Shown here: positions 20,490-31,804 of the stretch, one piece after another
How positions within the stretch are numbered: the first letter of the stretch is position 1
Layout: the number at the start of each line of letters is the position of its first letter
Program-made: the position numbers and the translations under genes
The notes under the pieces: model-generated
What the model was told of the DNA's origin: nothing
The model's input: only the letters and a program-made list of their open reading frames with translations
Database searches by the model: none
Assembly: GCA_947685225.1 (NCBI GenBank)
Contig: CANTUV010000008.1
Span: 44,699,501 to 44,763,500, forward strand
Source: Garcia nutans
Taxonomy: Eukaryota > Streptophyta > Magnoliopsida > Malpighiales > Euphorbiaceae
Length of the DNA: 64,000 nucleotides
Direction: 5' to 3'

Positions 20490-23229
20490 TGTAATATCCC
20501 TATGCATGCCCTAGAAGTTTTGTTGTTGTTGTTGTTGGTTTGAATTGAGAAATGGGAAGAGAATGTTTTTGTATGGTGGTTGGGAAAGAAAAGAGGGTTT
20601 AGAGATAATTGTATATGTTGCTTATATGGTGATATATATAACATATAAAGTGGTCAAAATGGAAAGTCAAGGAAAGAGGATATTTTTGTGTTGGTTGTGA
20701 ATTACTTAAATGGGTATAGATATGACAAAAGCTTAGTTAAATGGATGAGGGTATTATAGTAATTTTCTTTTGGATGGGTATTTAATGCCTATTGACTTTG
20801 TGTTTCTTCATCATTTTTTCTTCTTCTTGTTGTTGGGTGGCCGGCTCATCAAAGAGAGAAGAGAACAAGAGAACAAGTGATGGTTTTGATGATTTCAAGT
20901 TCAAAGTGAAGGAAGTTTTCAAAGTTACAAGTTGGAGTTTCAAGGAATTTCATTATTTGGTAAGTTTGCTCTTGTTTACCCTTGTTATTTTTGAAGTTAT
21001 GCTTGAGTTGAGTTGTGATTTGATGATGGTATGATTAAGTTGCTTATGGTGTGATTTTAAGTATTGATTTTGCTTGATAGATGAGAAGTTGGGTTGGTGT
21101 TGGTGATGGAAGAGTAAGAGTTGTGTTTAGTGAAATTGTTTCTGTTTTACAATTAGTAAAGGCTGTGATTTGTATGATTTTTAATTAATTATAGAAAAAT
21201 GTTTTTGAAGTGAATTTTTGATATGTTGTGTCTCTATGAGTCTAGAATGACTGAAAAATATGTTGATTCGATTTTGGAATGGTTATGAGTTTAGAAAGAT
21301 TATTTTTATTAGACCTGTTCCAGCAGGTACCTTAACTGAGACAACTGTATTTCGGGATTTTTAATAAAATGTAGAAAAATCATATCCAATTGAATTTTGG
21401 ATATGTTGTTTCTTAGTGAGTCTAGTATTTGAGAAAAATAATTTGGAACCACGTTGATTGAATTTGATTTATGAAATTCACAAAGTTCAGAATTGCTGCC
21501 AGGATGCAGGGCAATTGGGGCAGTCTGGTTAGGTGAACTATTTGACCAAGATTTTGTATTCAGTTTGATCTGAAATTTTAAAGGAATGATTTTAAGATAC
21601 AAAACTAAATTCAGTAAAAATTTTAGAATTTTTAGTCAAGTAGATTATTTTATACAATTTTTCAAAATAAGGATAAAATGGAGTCTAAAACCAGAATGTA
21701 CTATTCATATGGTCATTTTGCTAATATTCCTTTTGGATTAGGTTGTGAAGAGGTTGAATTGCCCTAATTGCATTGTTGAGATTGAATAATGTTATGTTAT
21801 GCATTGTGAATGGTAATGTGTTTCATGAGTAATGCACATTGAAATGTTATACCAAAGATGTTATAGTGATTCAAATGAAATATGATTGAAGCATGCATTG
21901 ATGATAGGATTGAATAATAATGTGAGTGTTTAGATAATGTAATGAATATTGTATATAATGATTGCTTAACTTGCTTGTGAAAAAGAAATGAATTGAAAAG
22001 GTATTGATAAGTTTAATGAACGGACCTATCCGTCTCCTGCGGAACCATGCGGACCCAGTGGGTTGGGCAACCGATCTTGGACTACCGATCTGGTAGGAGG
22101 AAGGTTCGATATAGTCAGTATTATACGTACCTATTTGCCTCCTGCGGAACCATGCGGACCCATTGGAATGGGCAACCGAACTTGGACAACCGACCTGGAT
22201 GGGGAAAGGTATGTTACTGATAATGTTATACGTGCCTTTTTGCCTCCTGCGGACCCTTGGGATTGGAGGGCAACCGACCTGGTTGGGAAAGGGTACGTAT
22301 ATAAAGTCATAGTTGTTGGCTATAATGATAAATTTAAATGAGTATAATGAATGGTGCTATTATATGAATATTGATGTGACATTGAACAAAGCAACATATT
22401 GAAAAAATAATATGCTTTTGATTGATATATGTAATTAATTTGTGACATTGCATTTTAGCATGAATTATCTTACTAAGCCATTGGCTTAGCGCGATAGTGT
22501 TTAATCGCGCAGGTAATAGAGCTGATAGAGTCGAACCCGAGAGTTCATCAAGACCAAGTGAGAGTAGACCTTGAAGAGTTGATTTTGGGAACTTAAAGAT
22601 CAGAAGAGAATTGCCAATCATGTATACTTCTTTATATTTTGTAAAGTAATGTTTATAATGTAAAAGTATGGATATATTTAAATATGTAATCAAGTGTTTG
22701 TAAATATGTACATATTTTATAACTTCCGCTGGGTAATATTTAAATGTATATATATATATATAACTAATATGTTTTATTTTATAAGTAAATGATCTACTTT
22801 TCTATAATGTATAATGATAAGGGTATTGTATCAAGTTTAAAGTGTTTTGAATATTAAGAAAACCGTAGCATCCCTATGTTTGATGCACTTATGCTACATT
22901 GTTGTGGTTGTAGTGTGTGGGCATTGGATATGGGGGTGTTACAAGAAGTGTAAATCCTTTTTGCAGGTTGTAGTTGAGGTTATAAGGGGGATTTATTGGA
23001 AGTGTACTGAGAATGATTTTGGTTGCATTGGTTTGTGTAAAAATATTTTCAAAAATCAGAAAAAAAAAACCAGTTTTGTCGACACTTGGGACTCAATTTT
23101 TAAGTGAAACTATGGCAAAATTTCTATAAAAATTGGAACTAAAATTTGACTAAGTAAAATTGGTAGCAACATTAGGTTAGTGTGGCGCCTCTACTCAGCT
23201 TACACACGTAGGTCGGGAAGGGGTGTTAC
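20490..23229 (+). mobile_element. solo LTR, Tekay-type, 2740 bp
   Basis: Begins TGTAATATCCCTATGC and ends GGGGTGTTACA, flanked by a perfect 5-bp TSD CTTCG (20485-20489 and 23230-23234). No internal retroelement sequence. Family motifs on + are ttggcttagcgcgatagtg and taatcgcgcaggta (22480-22515), the reverse complement of cgcgctaagcc in the - oriented copies. It contains a three-unit tandem repeat at 22025-22290. It interrupts the Ulp1 protease domain. Confidence 0.92.
22025..22290. repeat. three tandem units of about 105 bp within the solo LTR
   Basis: Units share cctcctgcggaaccatgcgg, gggcaaccga, ttggacnaccga and ggaaaggt. The third unit is shortened. The stretch is open in one frame (22063-22341) only because of its repeat structure. 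The sister LTR at 28128 has unrelated tandem units at the corresponding place. Confidence 0.85.
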
Positions 23230-23686
23230 ACTTCGTATGCTTGATGTGGTGCTAGGTAGAGAAGAAATTAATAAGAAAGTTTATACTGCTAAGTCTCCTT
23301 TTGATCCTCTTGATATGGATATTATGGATTCAGTTCGAGTTCAAGTTAATAGGTTCTTATATTTCTTTTTTTTTCTTTTTATTGTTTTATTATTATTTTT
23401 TTTATTATTTATTTTTTATTTTTTAGTGATTGTGGTATCTTCACATTTGTTTTTGCGGAATTTTATGCCCGTGGTTTTAAAACTTTGCCAAAAGATGGAT
23501 CGTTAGAGATCTAGGTTGGCTTTTTCATTGTGTACTCATGGTATGGGTAAACTTGATGGTTCTATTGAAAGTGGCGATGAATTATTAAGAAGAGTTAAAA
23601 GGAAAGAGTCGAGGAAGAGCAAAATGAAATTAGAGGAGGAAAATGTTCAAGATTACAAGTCTAAGAAACAAGCAAATGATATTTGA
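23230..23686 (+). pseudogene. Ulp1 (C48) protease domain, second half and C-terminus
   Basis: The frame resumes directly after the TSD with RMLDVVLGREEINKKVYTAK and continues to the donor at 23353. A 74-bp intron (23353-23426, gt...ag) follows. The next exon opens with the catalytic Cys in DCGIFTFVFAEFYARG (TGT at 23431-23433). A one-base shift near 23508 then leads to RSRLAFSLCTHGMGKLDGSI and a basic tail ending at TGA 23684-23686. The catalytic Cys and its Asp-Cys-Gly context are intact. Confidence 0.82.
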
Positions 23687-23869
23687 TATTCTAATCTTTT
23701 TTGTTATATAAGTTTTTTATAAAATATGTTTTCTTTTTTTTTTTTTCAATTTTTGGTACAATTGTAAATATTTTAATTTTAATGAAAGTTATATATTTTT
23801 GTTTATTTCTTTACTATTGAATTAAATGTTATTATTTTTATATAAAAGCTTAATAATGATTTATTTTGT

Positions 23870-24830
23870 CCAAGATAATAGATATATGCTATATATATTC
23901 ATATACTAATACATTACAATTTCATATTTATATTATTTCTTAAATTTTAATATATAAATATAATTAGTTATAGATTTATATAATTAATTATAATAAGATA
24001 AAACTGCTGCATATTTAATTTTTTAAGCCAATATAGTTTAGTGTAGGTATATATTTCATATAACTTTATATACTATTATATTATGGCTTCATATTTATAT
24101 TTTTCTTTAAAATATAATACATATATGTTATATTTACTATATATTTAAATATAAAAGATGAAATAGTTTAATGTTGATATTCTTTCTCTAATACAATTGG
24201 TATGCGTAGGTATATACTGCATATACTTTTATATATTAACATATTTCTTCTTAATATTTATATTATTTTTAAAAAGATAATAGTTTTATGTATTTATATT
24301 TATCATATATTTAATTAATTCTATGATATAATAGTTGAATACTTATATTTGTTTTCATAAGATAAAAGATATATGTTACTATATACTATATATACCTTCA
24401 TATACTATATATTTTTTAAAGATAATAAATATATGTAGTTATATTTATCATATATATTAGTATAATAAGATATAACATTTTTTTGATGTTCTTTCTTTAG
24501 GGTATTAGGTATATGTAGGTATATGATATATATACCTTCATATGATATATTATTATAGTTGTATTTTTTATTAAATTTTTAAAAGATAATATTTTTATTT
24601 ATTAATGGTTAGTACATATCTAAATGAACTAAAATTCTTTTTTTAAGGCAATAAGTATATGTTGGTATATAGTACATATAACTTCATATATTAAAATAAT
24701 AATCGATATGTATTTTATATTTTAAAATGCATTACTATATTAACTTGTAACAATCATATAATGTCATTAAATCTGTCTCATAAAATGATATATCATATAT
24801 ACATTGTTAAATATATATATATATATTGGT
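23870..24830. repeat. dispersed GTATATG/CATATAC repeats between the two MULE genes
   Basis: Eight or more recurrences of a core such as taggtatatactgcatatac or gatatatgctatatatattc, followed by cttcatatac or attcatatac, separated by AT-rich filler at roughly 100-130 bp spacing. It lies between the 3' end of the Ulp1-like gene and the 3' end of the MULE transposase. No coding potential. Confidence 0.6.
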
Positions 24831-25019
24831 GCATTTCTACAATTTTTTTTTATTATGCCCTTGTTGTCCTCATTTATTGTATTTGTTGTTTCTTTGTTCT
24901 TTTTTTTTTCGGTCTTCCAGCCTTAACTTTGAATTCCAAAGGTAATACTATAATTCTCCTTACTTCATCCAGTATAATCCATGTAGTCTGATTTGCAATT
25001 GGAAAAATAGTTACTGTAT

Positions 25020-25210
25020 AAGTTTAAAGAAACGTTTCTTTAGTATAGTATTGTGAGCAGTACAAACAAGGGTCTTGATTCATTTCCATAATTATTGCAA
25101 CTGTATGCATATATGGAATTTCATCTATTTGGAAATTGTTGCAAGTGCAAAATCTTTCCTTCAAATTAACTATGAATTTAACTTCATTATCCATGACGTC
25201 ATATAAATCT
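25020..25210 (-). pseudogene. MULE transposase C-terminal SWIM zinc-finger exon
   Basis: On - the frame gives DLYDVMDNEVKFIVNLKERF, then CTCNNFQIDEIPYIHTVAII and MNQDPCLYCSQYYTKE. This is the SWIM finger that follows the DDE domain in MuDR/FAR1-type transposases: C-x-C, then C-x-H after about 11 residues. Here the third Cys is Tyr (PYIH instead of PC-H), so the finger is probably dead. It is joined through an intron with GTATATG repeats (25211-25574) to the exon at 25575. Confidence 0.8.
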
Positions 25211-25574
25211 ATTATTGATGATTTAACCGGTCATTTCAATAATTTTTTATTAGTAATAAATTGATTCATTTAAATGTTAATATTTAAAGGAATAAAATAT
25301 ATCATGAGTATAAATAGAACATAAATAACATATAATCTGATATATATTCAAAAATAATAAAAAAACATAATAGTTTCATTTATTGGTATTCTTTCTTTCA
25401 AGTTCATTTATCGGTATCATATACTTATATATACTATTTTCATAATGATATATATAAGAAATACTTATAAATGCTAATAAATAACAATTTGATATTTATA
25501 TTATTTCTGTAAGACTATAGATATATGTAGGTATATTCTTTATATACCTACATAGAGTAATATATTTTTTATAC

Positions 25575-25882
25575 CTGTAATTTTAATGATTCGAGGAAGC
25601 TTTCATTTAGTATGTCTTTAACATTTTTCTTACAAATGTATATAATGCTATATTTCTGTTTGTCCAGGTCTATTCTTATAAAAGTGATTTTAAATATTCC
25701 AATATAATAGCTATTGGTAATTCTCTTGCAGCTTTGTTTGTGGTATTCAAAGATTCAACAATATTTAAATTCATAGTCCAGTATCTGTTGGTGGTTTATA
25801 AACCCTTGCCCATTTTTCTTACCCAGTAGCTTTCCAAATATGGTAGAATTCTTTCATCCACATTGTTTAACTATTCTATGTG
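25575..25882 (-). pseudogene. MULE transposase DDE-domain C-terminal exon
   Basis: On - the reading runs through LNNVDERILPYLESYW and, after stops, YWTMNLNIVESLNTTNKAAR and ELPIAIILEYLKSLL. This matches the MULE block in which a yL-yW helix is followed by (M)TSNIAESLN-ARE-PI-ALLE-I. The donor at 25574 (on -, ttacag|gtataa) fits the splice site before the SWIM exon. Its 5' side is cut by the CACTA element at 25883; the Asn-Tyr-Ile-Glu reading crosses that junction in frame when one 3-bp TSD is counted. Confidence 0.82.
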
Positions 25883-27685
25883 CACTACAAAAAAAAAAGA
25901 AAGAAAAAAAGAATTAACGACTGGCTAATTCTCAAAAATTCATCGCTAATAGTCATTTGCGATGGATTAGCGACATAATCTCATTTGTAAGTATTCTTGT
26001 TGTCATTGAAAAATTGGCAATGAAATTTTAAGCCCATCGATATTTAGCGATGGATTTTTCTGTCGCTAATTATATATATTACATCGCTATTTAATCTTGT
26101 CGTCATTTAGTGAAGACAAATTTAACAATGAAAAATCAGTTGCAAAATTATTAATTTATTTTTAAAAAAATAAAATATTTTTTTTTAAAAAATATATTAT
26201 TTTGTTAAAAATAATTTATTTTATTTTAAATTTATAAAATAATTTATTTCCAAAAATAATTTATTTTAAAAAATATTTATTCTAATAAATAATTTATTTA
26301 CATAAAATTAAATTACTTATCAAATAATTTCTAAAAATAATTTATATTTTTCAACTAATTTATCTAAGAAATAATTTATTCAAAAAAATATTTAATCAAT
26401 AAAATAATTATTCAATAAAATAATTTATTTATTCTAAAAATTATTATTCTAACAAATAATTTATTCAATATGAAAATAATTTATTTCACAAAATTCTAAC
26501 ATTTCTCTAAAAATTTATTTTATCAATAGAATACTTTTATTTTTATTCTAACATTTCTCTATAACATAAATCAATCTATCAAATAATTTTAAAAAAATTA
26601 TTCTAAAAATTATTTATTCAATCAAATAATTAATTCAATCTAAAAATAAATTATTCAACCTAATAATTTCTAAAAATTATTCTACCAAATAATTTCTAAA
26701 AGTTCTTTTTCTAAATATTATTTTTTTTAATAAAATATAATATTTATTCTAAAAAATTATTACTAATTACAAAAATATAAATAAATAAGTAAAAAAAATG
26801 CATACCTTCAATCTAAATGCAAGAGAAGAAAAGAGAAAGAGGAGGAAGAGGAAGACAAAAAAGAAGAAAAAAAAGAGAGGGAGGAGAAAGAAGAGAAAAA
26901 AAAAAGAAGAAAGAAAAAAGAAGAAAGAAGAAAGAAAAGAGAAGAGAAGAAAAAAGAAGGATGAAAGAAGAAGGAGCAAGAGAGAAAAAAGGAAAGAAAG
27001 AAGAAAGAGAGAAAGAAGAAGGAAAGAAGAAGAAAGAAATGAAGGAAAAAAGAGTTGTTAAAAATAAATATTAAATTTTTAGCGATGAAATTAAGTTTTT
27101 TCGCTAAAAAGGCGCGGTTATATTCAAAACTTTATTATTTGCTACATAATTAGTGATCAAATTATAGTCCATCGCTAAAAGTTTGCACAAAAACCCTGTC
27201 GAAATTTTAAAATATTTAAAATTAGCTATGAAATTATGTTCTATATCTAATTAGAAATGAAATTAATGGCAAAATATAGTTTTGTCGCTAAAAGCCTTCA
27301 CAAAAAAACCCGCCTAAATTTTAAAATATTTAAAATTAGCAATGAAATAAATTAGCGATGGAGATAAGTTTCGTCACTAATTAGCCCATATATAAAATAT
27401 TTAAAAATTAGTGACAAAATTATTTCATCACTAATTTGGATGAAATCAACGATAGTTGTAGCTTTCATCACTAATTAGCGATGAAATTGGCAATAAAAAT
27501 AAAATTCTATCTCAAATTAGCAACGGAAATAAGTTTAGTAGCTATTTTTATTTATTAGCGATGATTTTTAGTGACGAATATACAATGCCGTCGCTAAATG
27601 CAAAGCACCAATGATTGGCGTCAGATTTAGCGACAGAATTTTTCTGTCGCTAATTTCATCGCTAATTTGTATTTTTCTTGTAGTG
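25883..27685. mobile_element. non-autonomous CACTA (En/Spm) element, 1803 bp
   Basis: Terminal inverted repeats cactacaaaaaaaaa (25883) and ttttcttgtagtg (27685), the hallmark CACTACAAGAAAAA ends. The flanking 3-bp TSD is GTG (25880-25882) against GTA (27686-27688), one mismatch. Subterminal regions repeat the word attagcga / tcgctaat many times in both orientations (25915-26150 and 27070-27670), as in CACTA transposase-binding zones. No transposase is encoded; the middle is AT-rich filler and a purine tract. Confidence 0.88.
26819..27057. repeat. about 240-bp nearly pure purine tract
   Basis: Almost uninterrupted A/G (gaggaggaagaggaag, aaagaagaaaga and similar) with only a handful of pyrimidines. 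Open frames across it on both strands (Lys/Arg/Glu-rich on +, Phe/Ser/Leu-rich on -) are compositional artefacts. It is internal to the CACTA element. Confidence 0.9.
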
Positions 27686-28122
27686 GTAATTTGTGAAATC
27701 TTCTATTGTATATGCTCTTACTACTTTGAAGAATAATCTTTTATTTTTTTTATTTCTTCTGAAGTGTGTTTTCAAATTATTCAACAATTGAAACATGCAG
27801 TAACCATGCTTATCTTGAGGGTATATATTTTTTAATTAATTTAATGATACTTTCATGTTTATAAGAGATGACACACATTTCATTTCTATAGCCAAATGTT
27901 CTTTTTATATTTTTGAATAACCATTCCTATGAATCATCATCTTGTTTTTAGAGTAAACCATTCCTATGAATTGGCCTCCTTTTTAGGTTTAAATATTATT
28001 AAATTCTTATTTTGCTATGATACTATCCATACGACAAGAAATTATAATAAATATACATTCATCATATTATAAATTAAAGCAAATAAATCAAATGGGCAAC
28101 CATACAAGATGAAAATATGCCC
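27686..28122 (-). pseudogene. MULE transposase DDE-domain middle exon
   Basis: On - two frames joined by one shift give VISYKHESIIKLIKKYIP, then YPQDKHGYCMFQLLNNLKTH and FFKVVRAYTIEDFTNY. This is the conserved MULE stretch (SDR-SI--a--VYPNA-HGYC--HL--NLK---F, then AA-AY---eF). The exon continues into 25882 across the CACTA insertion. Upstream sequence to 28122 is AT-rich and less clear; the solo LTR at 28128 cuts it there (TSD TTATA). Confidence 0.8.
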
Positions 28123-28127
28123 TTATA

Positions 28128-30932
28128 TGTAATATCCTCATTTATGCCCTAGGAGTTTTGCATATTGTTGTTGTTGTTATTGTTATATATTGGATTGAAT
28201 ATATGTGTTAAATTGTAAGAGAAAAGAAATTGAGAAGAGAAAGTATATGTATATGTATTTTGGGAAGAAATAGGGTTTAGAGACAAATTTATATGTTGTG
28301 TATATGTTAATATATATGACATATAAAGTGGTCAAAAGGCTTGGTCAATGCAAGAGAAGATATTTATTTGAGATTGGTAAATTACTTAATTGGGCACATA
28401 TAAGACAAAAAGATAATTATGTGAATAAGGGCACTTTGGTAATTGCTTGGATAAAATCACATGGTGGATATTTAAAGAAGGTTTGATTTGTGTTTTCTTC
28501 ATCATTTCTTCTTCTTCTTCTTGTTGATGGCCGGCCCTCCATAGCCAAAGAGAAAGAAAGAGACAAGTGATGGTTTTGATGATTTCAAGCTTAAATTGAA
28601 GAAAGATTAAGTGTTCAAGTGTTGATTTAAGAAGTTTTTAACTAAGGTAAGATCTTTTCTCTAATTTCTTCAATTCTTTTGAAGTGGTATGATTAAGTTG
28701 CTTATGGTATGATTGTAAGTATTGATTTTGCTTGATAGATGAGAAGTTGGGTTGGTGTTGGTGATGGAAGAGTAAGATTGGTGTTTAGTGAAATTGTTTC
28801 TGTTTTAGGATTAGTAAAGGCTGTGACTTGTATGATTTTTAATTAATTTTAGAAATATTTTCTTGAAGTCAATTTTTGATATGTTGTGCCTCTATGAGTC
28901 TAGAATGACTGAAAATTATGTTGATTCAATTTTGGAATGGTTATGAGTTTAGAAAAATTATTTTCATTAGACCTGTTCCAGCAGGTACCTTAACTGGGAC
29001 AGCTATATTTCGGGATTTTTAATAAAATGTAGAAAAATCATATTCAATTGAATTTTGGATATGTTGTTGCTTAGTGAGTCTAGTATTTGAGAAAAATAAT
29101 TTGGAACCAATTTGATTGAATTTGATTTATGGAATTCACAAAGTTCAGAACTGCTGCCAGGATGCAGGGCAATTGGGGCAGTCTGGTTAGGTGAACTATT
29201 TGACCAAGATTTTGTGTTCAGTTTGATCTGAAATTTTAAAGGGATGATTTTAAGATACAAAAATAAATTCTGTAAAAATTTTAGAATTTTTAGTCAAGTA
29301 GATTATTTTATACAATTTTTCAAAATAAGGATAAAATGGAGTTTAAAACCAGAATGTACTATTTATGGTTAGGGTTTTAATTCTTTGTTCTTCTTGCATT
29401 GCTTTGGTTCTCCAAAGGTAGGTTGGTCCTTAAACCTAACCCTAAACACTTTAAACACACTTGAATCAATGAATGTTATAATCAATTGTTCTTTACCCTA
29501 ATTGCATTGTTGAGATTGAACAATGTTATGTTGTGCATTGTGAATGGTAATGTGTTTCATGAGTAATGTGGAATGAAATGTTGATATTTATGAATGATGC
29601 TATGTGAGATATAATGTGATCATGGATGAGATATATATATATATATACTTGAATAATGAGATGTTATATTATGAAATGAAATGTGAAGCCATTGTTATTG
29701 GCTAAGATGATGTAATTGAAAGAAAGAAGGCATGTTTGCCTAAATGTGATGAGAATTGAGAATGGAAATGAATTGTTTGTTTAATATGTTATTCAGTTTC
29801 AGAGTTCTGGATTTGGGTGGCATGCCTAAGAAATGATGAAAGGTAACATTCTTGCCGGGTTGAGGACCTCCTCATAGGTGTTGAGTTGATGGTCCAAGAG
29901 ACTGGGTCTGTTACACTATGAGATACATGATTTGTAACAGTCTTGCCGGGTTGAGGATCTCCTCATATGTGTTGAGTTGATGATCCAAGAGACTGGGTCT
30001 GTTACACTATCTATGGATAGAGATACATGTATATACATTGCCTACGGGCGTGATTATTGTGACTATGAACCAAAGCAGTAACTCTGAACTCTGAATATCG
30101 TATTAAATACTTGTTGGGCCCATAGGTGTCAAGGTTATATGAATGTCCTAAATAATGTTATGAGTTTAATGAAATGAGATGTTGGTTATGGAGTATGATT
30201 GATTAATGTTGAATGTGAAAAGATGTTGAAATGTGGTATGCTCATATGACTATGATTTGTGAAATGCATAATTGTGTGGTTAACTTTATATTTATGATGT
30301 TGATCTTATCAATAACATATGTGGCATTGCATTTCATTAAAGCATACCGTTAGCATGTTTTATCTTACTAAGCCGTTGGCTTAGCGCGATAGTGTTTAAT
30401 CGCGCAGGTAGTAGAGTGGATAGAGTTGAACCCGAGAGTTCATCAAGACCTAGTGAGAGTAGACGTTGAAGAATCCATTTTGGGAGCTTAAAGATCAGAG
30501 GAGACTTGCCAATCATGTATAAATTTTATGTGTTGTAAAACTTGAGTTTTGATGTATATGAATTTGTAAATATGTAAATATTTTATAACTTCCGCTGTGT
30601 AATATTTAAATATGGGGGTTGTCCCAAAACCTTTATTTTATGTTGTACTAGAAGTGTAAATCCTTTTTGCAGGTTGTAGTTGAGGTTACAAGGGGGATTT
30701 ATTGGGAGTGTACTGAGAATGATTTTGTTTGCATTGGTTTGTGTAAAATGTTTTTAAAAATAAGAAAAAAACCGGTTTTGTCGACACTTGGGACTCAATT
30801 TTTAGGCGAAACTATGGCAAAAATTTTGTAAAAATCGGAACTAAAATTTGACTAAGTAAAATTGGTAGCAACATTAGGTTAGTGTGGCGCTTCTACTCAG
30901 CTTACATATGTAGGTTGGGAAGGGGTGTTACA
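28128..30932 (+). mobile_element. solo LTR, Tekay-type, 2805 bp
   Basis: Begins TGTAATATCCTCATTT and ends GGGGTGTTACA with a perfect 5-bp TSD TTATA (28123-28127 and 30933-30937). It is collinear with the solo LTR at 20490: for instance 28860-29370 is almost the same as 21190-21700, and 30640-30932 the same as 22940-23229. No internal coding sequence. A tandem pair of about 95 bp (29850-30010, cttgccgggttgagga) replaces the triple repeat of the sister copy. The open frame at 29003-29260 has a counterpart at the same place in the sister LTR and is not a gene. Confidence 0.92.
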
Positions 30933-30937
30933 TTATA

Positions 30938-31549
30938 AATATCCAAAATCCATAAAAAAAAAAAACTAAGTAAAATAGGACACCCACCAGAAGGTGGAGA
31001 CAGGTCCTTTACAATAGTCCAAAAGTCCATAAATTAAATTATATAAACTTAAATAAATAAGATGCCCATAAGTGGAAACATGCCTTTTACATTGTCCTGA
31101 AAAATACAGCTAATAAATAATTATTAACATGGTTCTATCATTCATAATAAAATAAGTAATACAAACATATAGTTCATCATAAAAATTGCAGTTCACAAAC
31201 ATATCTTAGTATTAACTCGTTACTGAAATTTAAGGTGCTATACACATGGTGGTCCTGCTTGTATGGGTGGAATTAGGGTTTGGTTATAGAATTAGGGTTT
31301 GATTGTAAAATTAGGGTTTAATTGTAGAATTAGAATTTTATCACATAATTTAGGGTTTTAGCATTCAAATTAGGGTTTTAGTCCTAAATCTAAGATTCAA
31401 TATGTAAGATTAGGTTTCTAGATTGTAAAGTTAATATGCAATTAATATTGTACTTAAATCTAAAGCTACGATTTGTTACACGAAATTTTAAAATCCAATA
31501 AACAGTAATATATTTTATGATATTAAACAGTGAAGAAGATTACTGAGAC
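30938..31549. other. AT-rich segment of the presumed MULE, no clear exon
   Basis: Between two insertions and most likely MULE transposase intron. It holds a repeated pattern of gacacccaccagaaggtgga and gatgcccataagtgga (30975-31090), and the telomere-like array at 31265-31395. I cannot place a transposase exon here with confidence. Confidence 0.4.
31265..31395. repeat. degenerate telomere-like repeats (attagggttt)
   Basis: Six to seven occurrences of the decamer attagggttt or tttagggttt at spacings of about 18-27 bp (gaattagggtttggttata, gaattagggtttgattgta and so on). The core TTAGGGTTT is contained in the plant telomere repeat TTTAGGG. The spacing differs from true telomeric arrays. Confidence 0.75.
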
Positions 31550-31751
31550 TTAATTAAAATGAGTTAGTAAGTTCATATTGTGCTGTTGGCTCCACCAAGG
31601 TAAATTTATTGAATAACCATCATTGTTTGAATGGTTGGAAAGCCTAGATCGATTGACTTCTTTGCTGGTGTTCAAACAATCTGAATATTGTTTGTTAATC
31701 CTCACAATAATAGTTGTTGGATTGTTCTCGGTCTCTCTTTCTTTTATTGTG
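31550..31751 (-). pseudogene. MULE transposase N-terminal linker, distal part
   Basis: Read on -, this continues the frame of 46012-46440 across the TTAAT insertion site: the codon split at the target site is restored when one TSD is counted, and the frame then runs on through ITIKERETENNPTT to LPWWSQQHNM. It is a polar, low-complexity segment as found between the N-terminal domain and the DDE domain of MULE transposases. The assignment rests on frame continuity rather than on a motif. Confidence 0.5.
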
Positions 31752-31804
31752 TTAATTGCTATGGATGGATTCTCTATCTTTTTATTGATTGTGGACTCTT
31801 CTGA

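Larger units (their letters stand above)
16182..23686 (+). pseudogene. DUF1985/Ulp1-type cysteine protease gene of MULE origin (whole locus)
   Basis: Exon blocks in order: basic Ser/Lys repeat N-terminus (16182-16425), DUF1985 (16757-17394), Lys-rich coiled coil (17578-17985), acidic linker (18083-18199 and 18733-19347), a bridging segment (19577-19795), and a C48 Ulp1 protease domain split by a solo LTR (20120-20489 and 23230-23686). This architecture is that of ULP-like proteins amplified by plant MULEs (the KAONASHI and CUMULE types are known). Ulp1 proteases normally process or remove SUMO-like modifiers in the nucleus. Here stops at 16284, 17271 and 20194, several frameshifts, an Asp-to-Asn change in the catalytic triad and the LTR make it a pseudogene. 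The MULE transposase pieces lie downstream on the opposite strand. Exon borders are my reading of GT/AG sites and domain continuity. Confidence 0.8.

Noticed and set aside
21309..21602. Conserved open frame on -, also at 29003-29260
   Set aside because: Conserved between the two copies only because both are the same LTR; no domain and no coding logic in U3.
22063..22341. 92-codon open frame with repeated Asn-Arg-Thr-Trp-Thr-Thr-Asp-Leu
   Set aside because: Reading of the three-unit tandem repeat in the solo LTR; absent from the sister LTR.
26767..27074. Long open frames on both strands (Lys/Arg/Glu-rich on +, Phe/Ser/Leu-rich on -)
   Set aside because: Produced by the purine tract inside the CACTA element; no start context, no domain.
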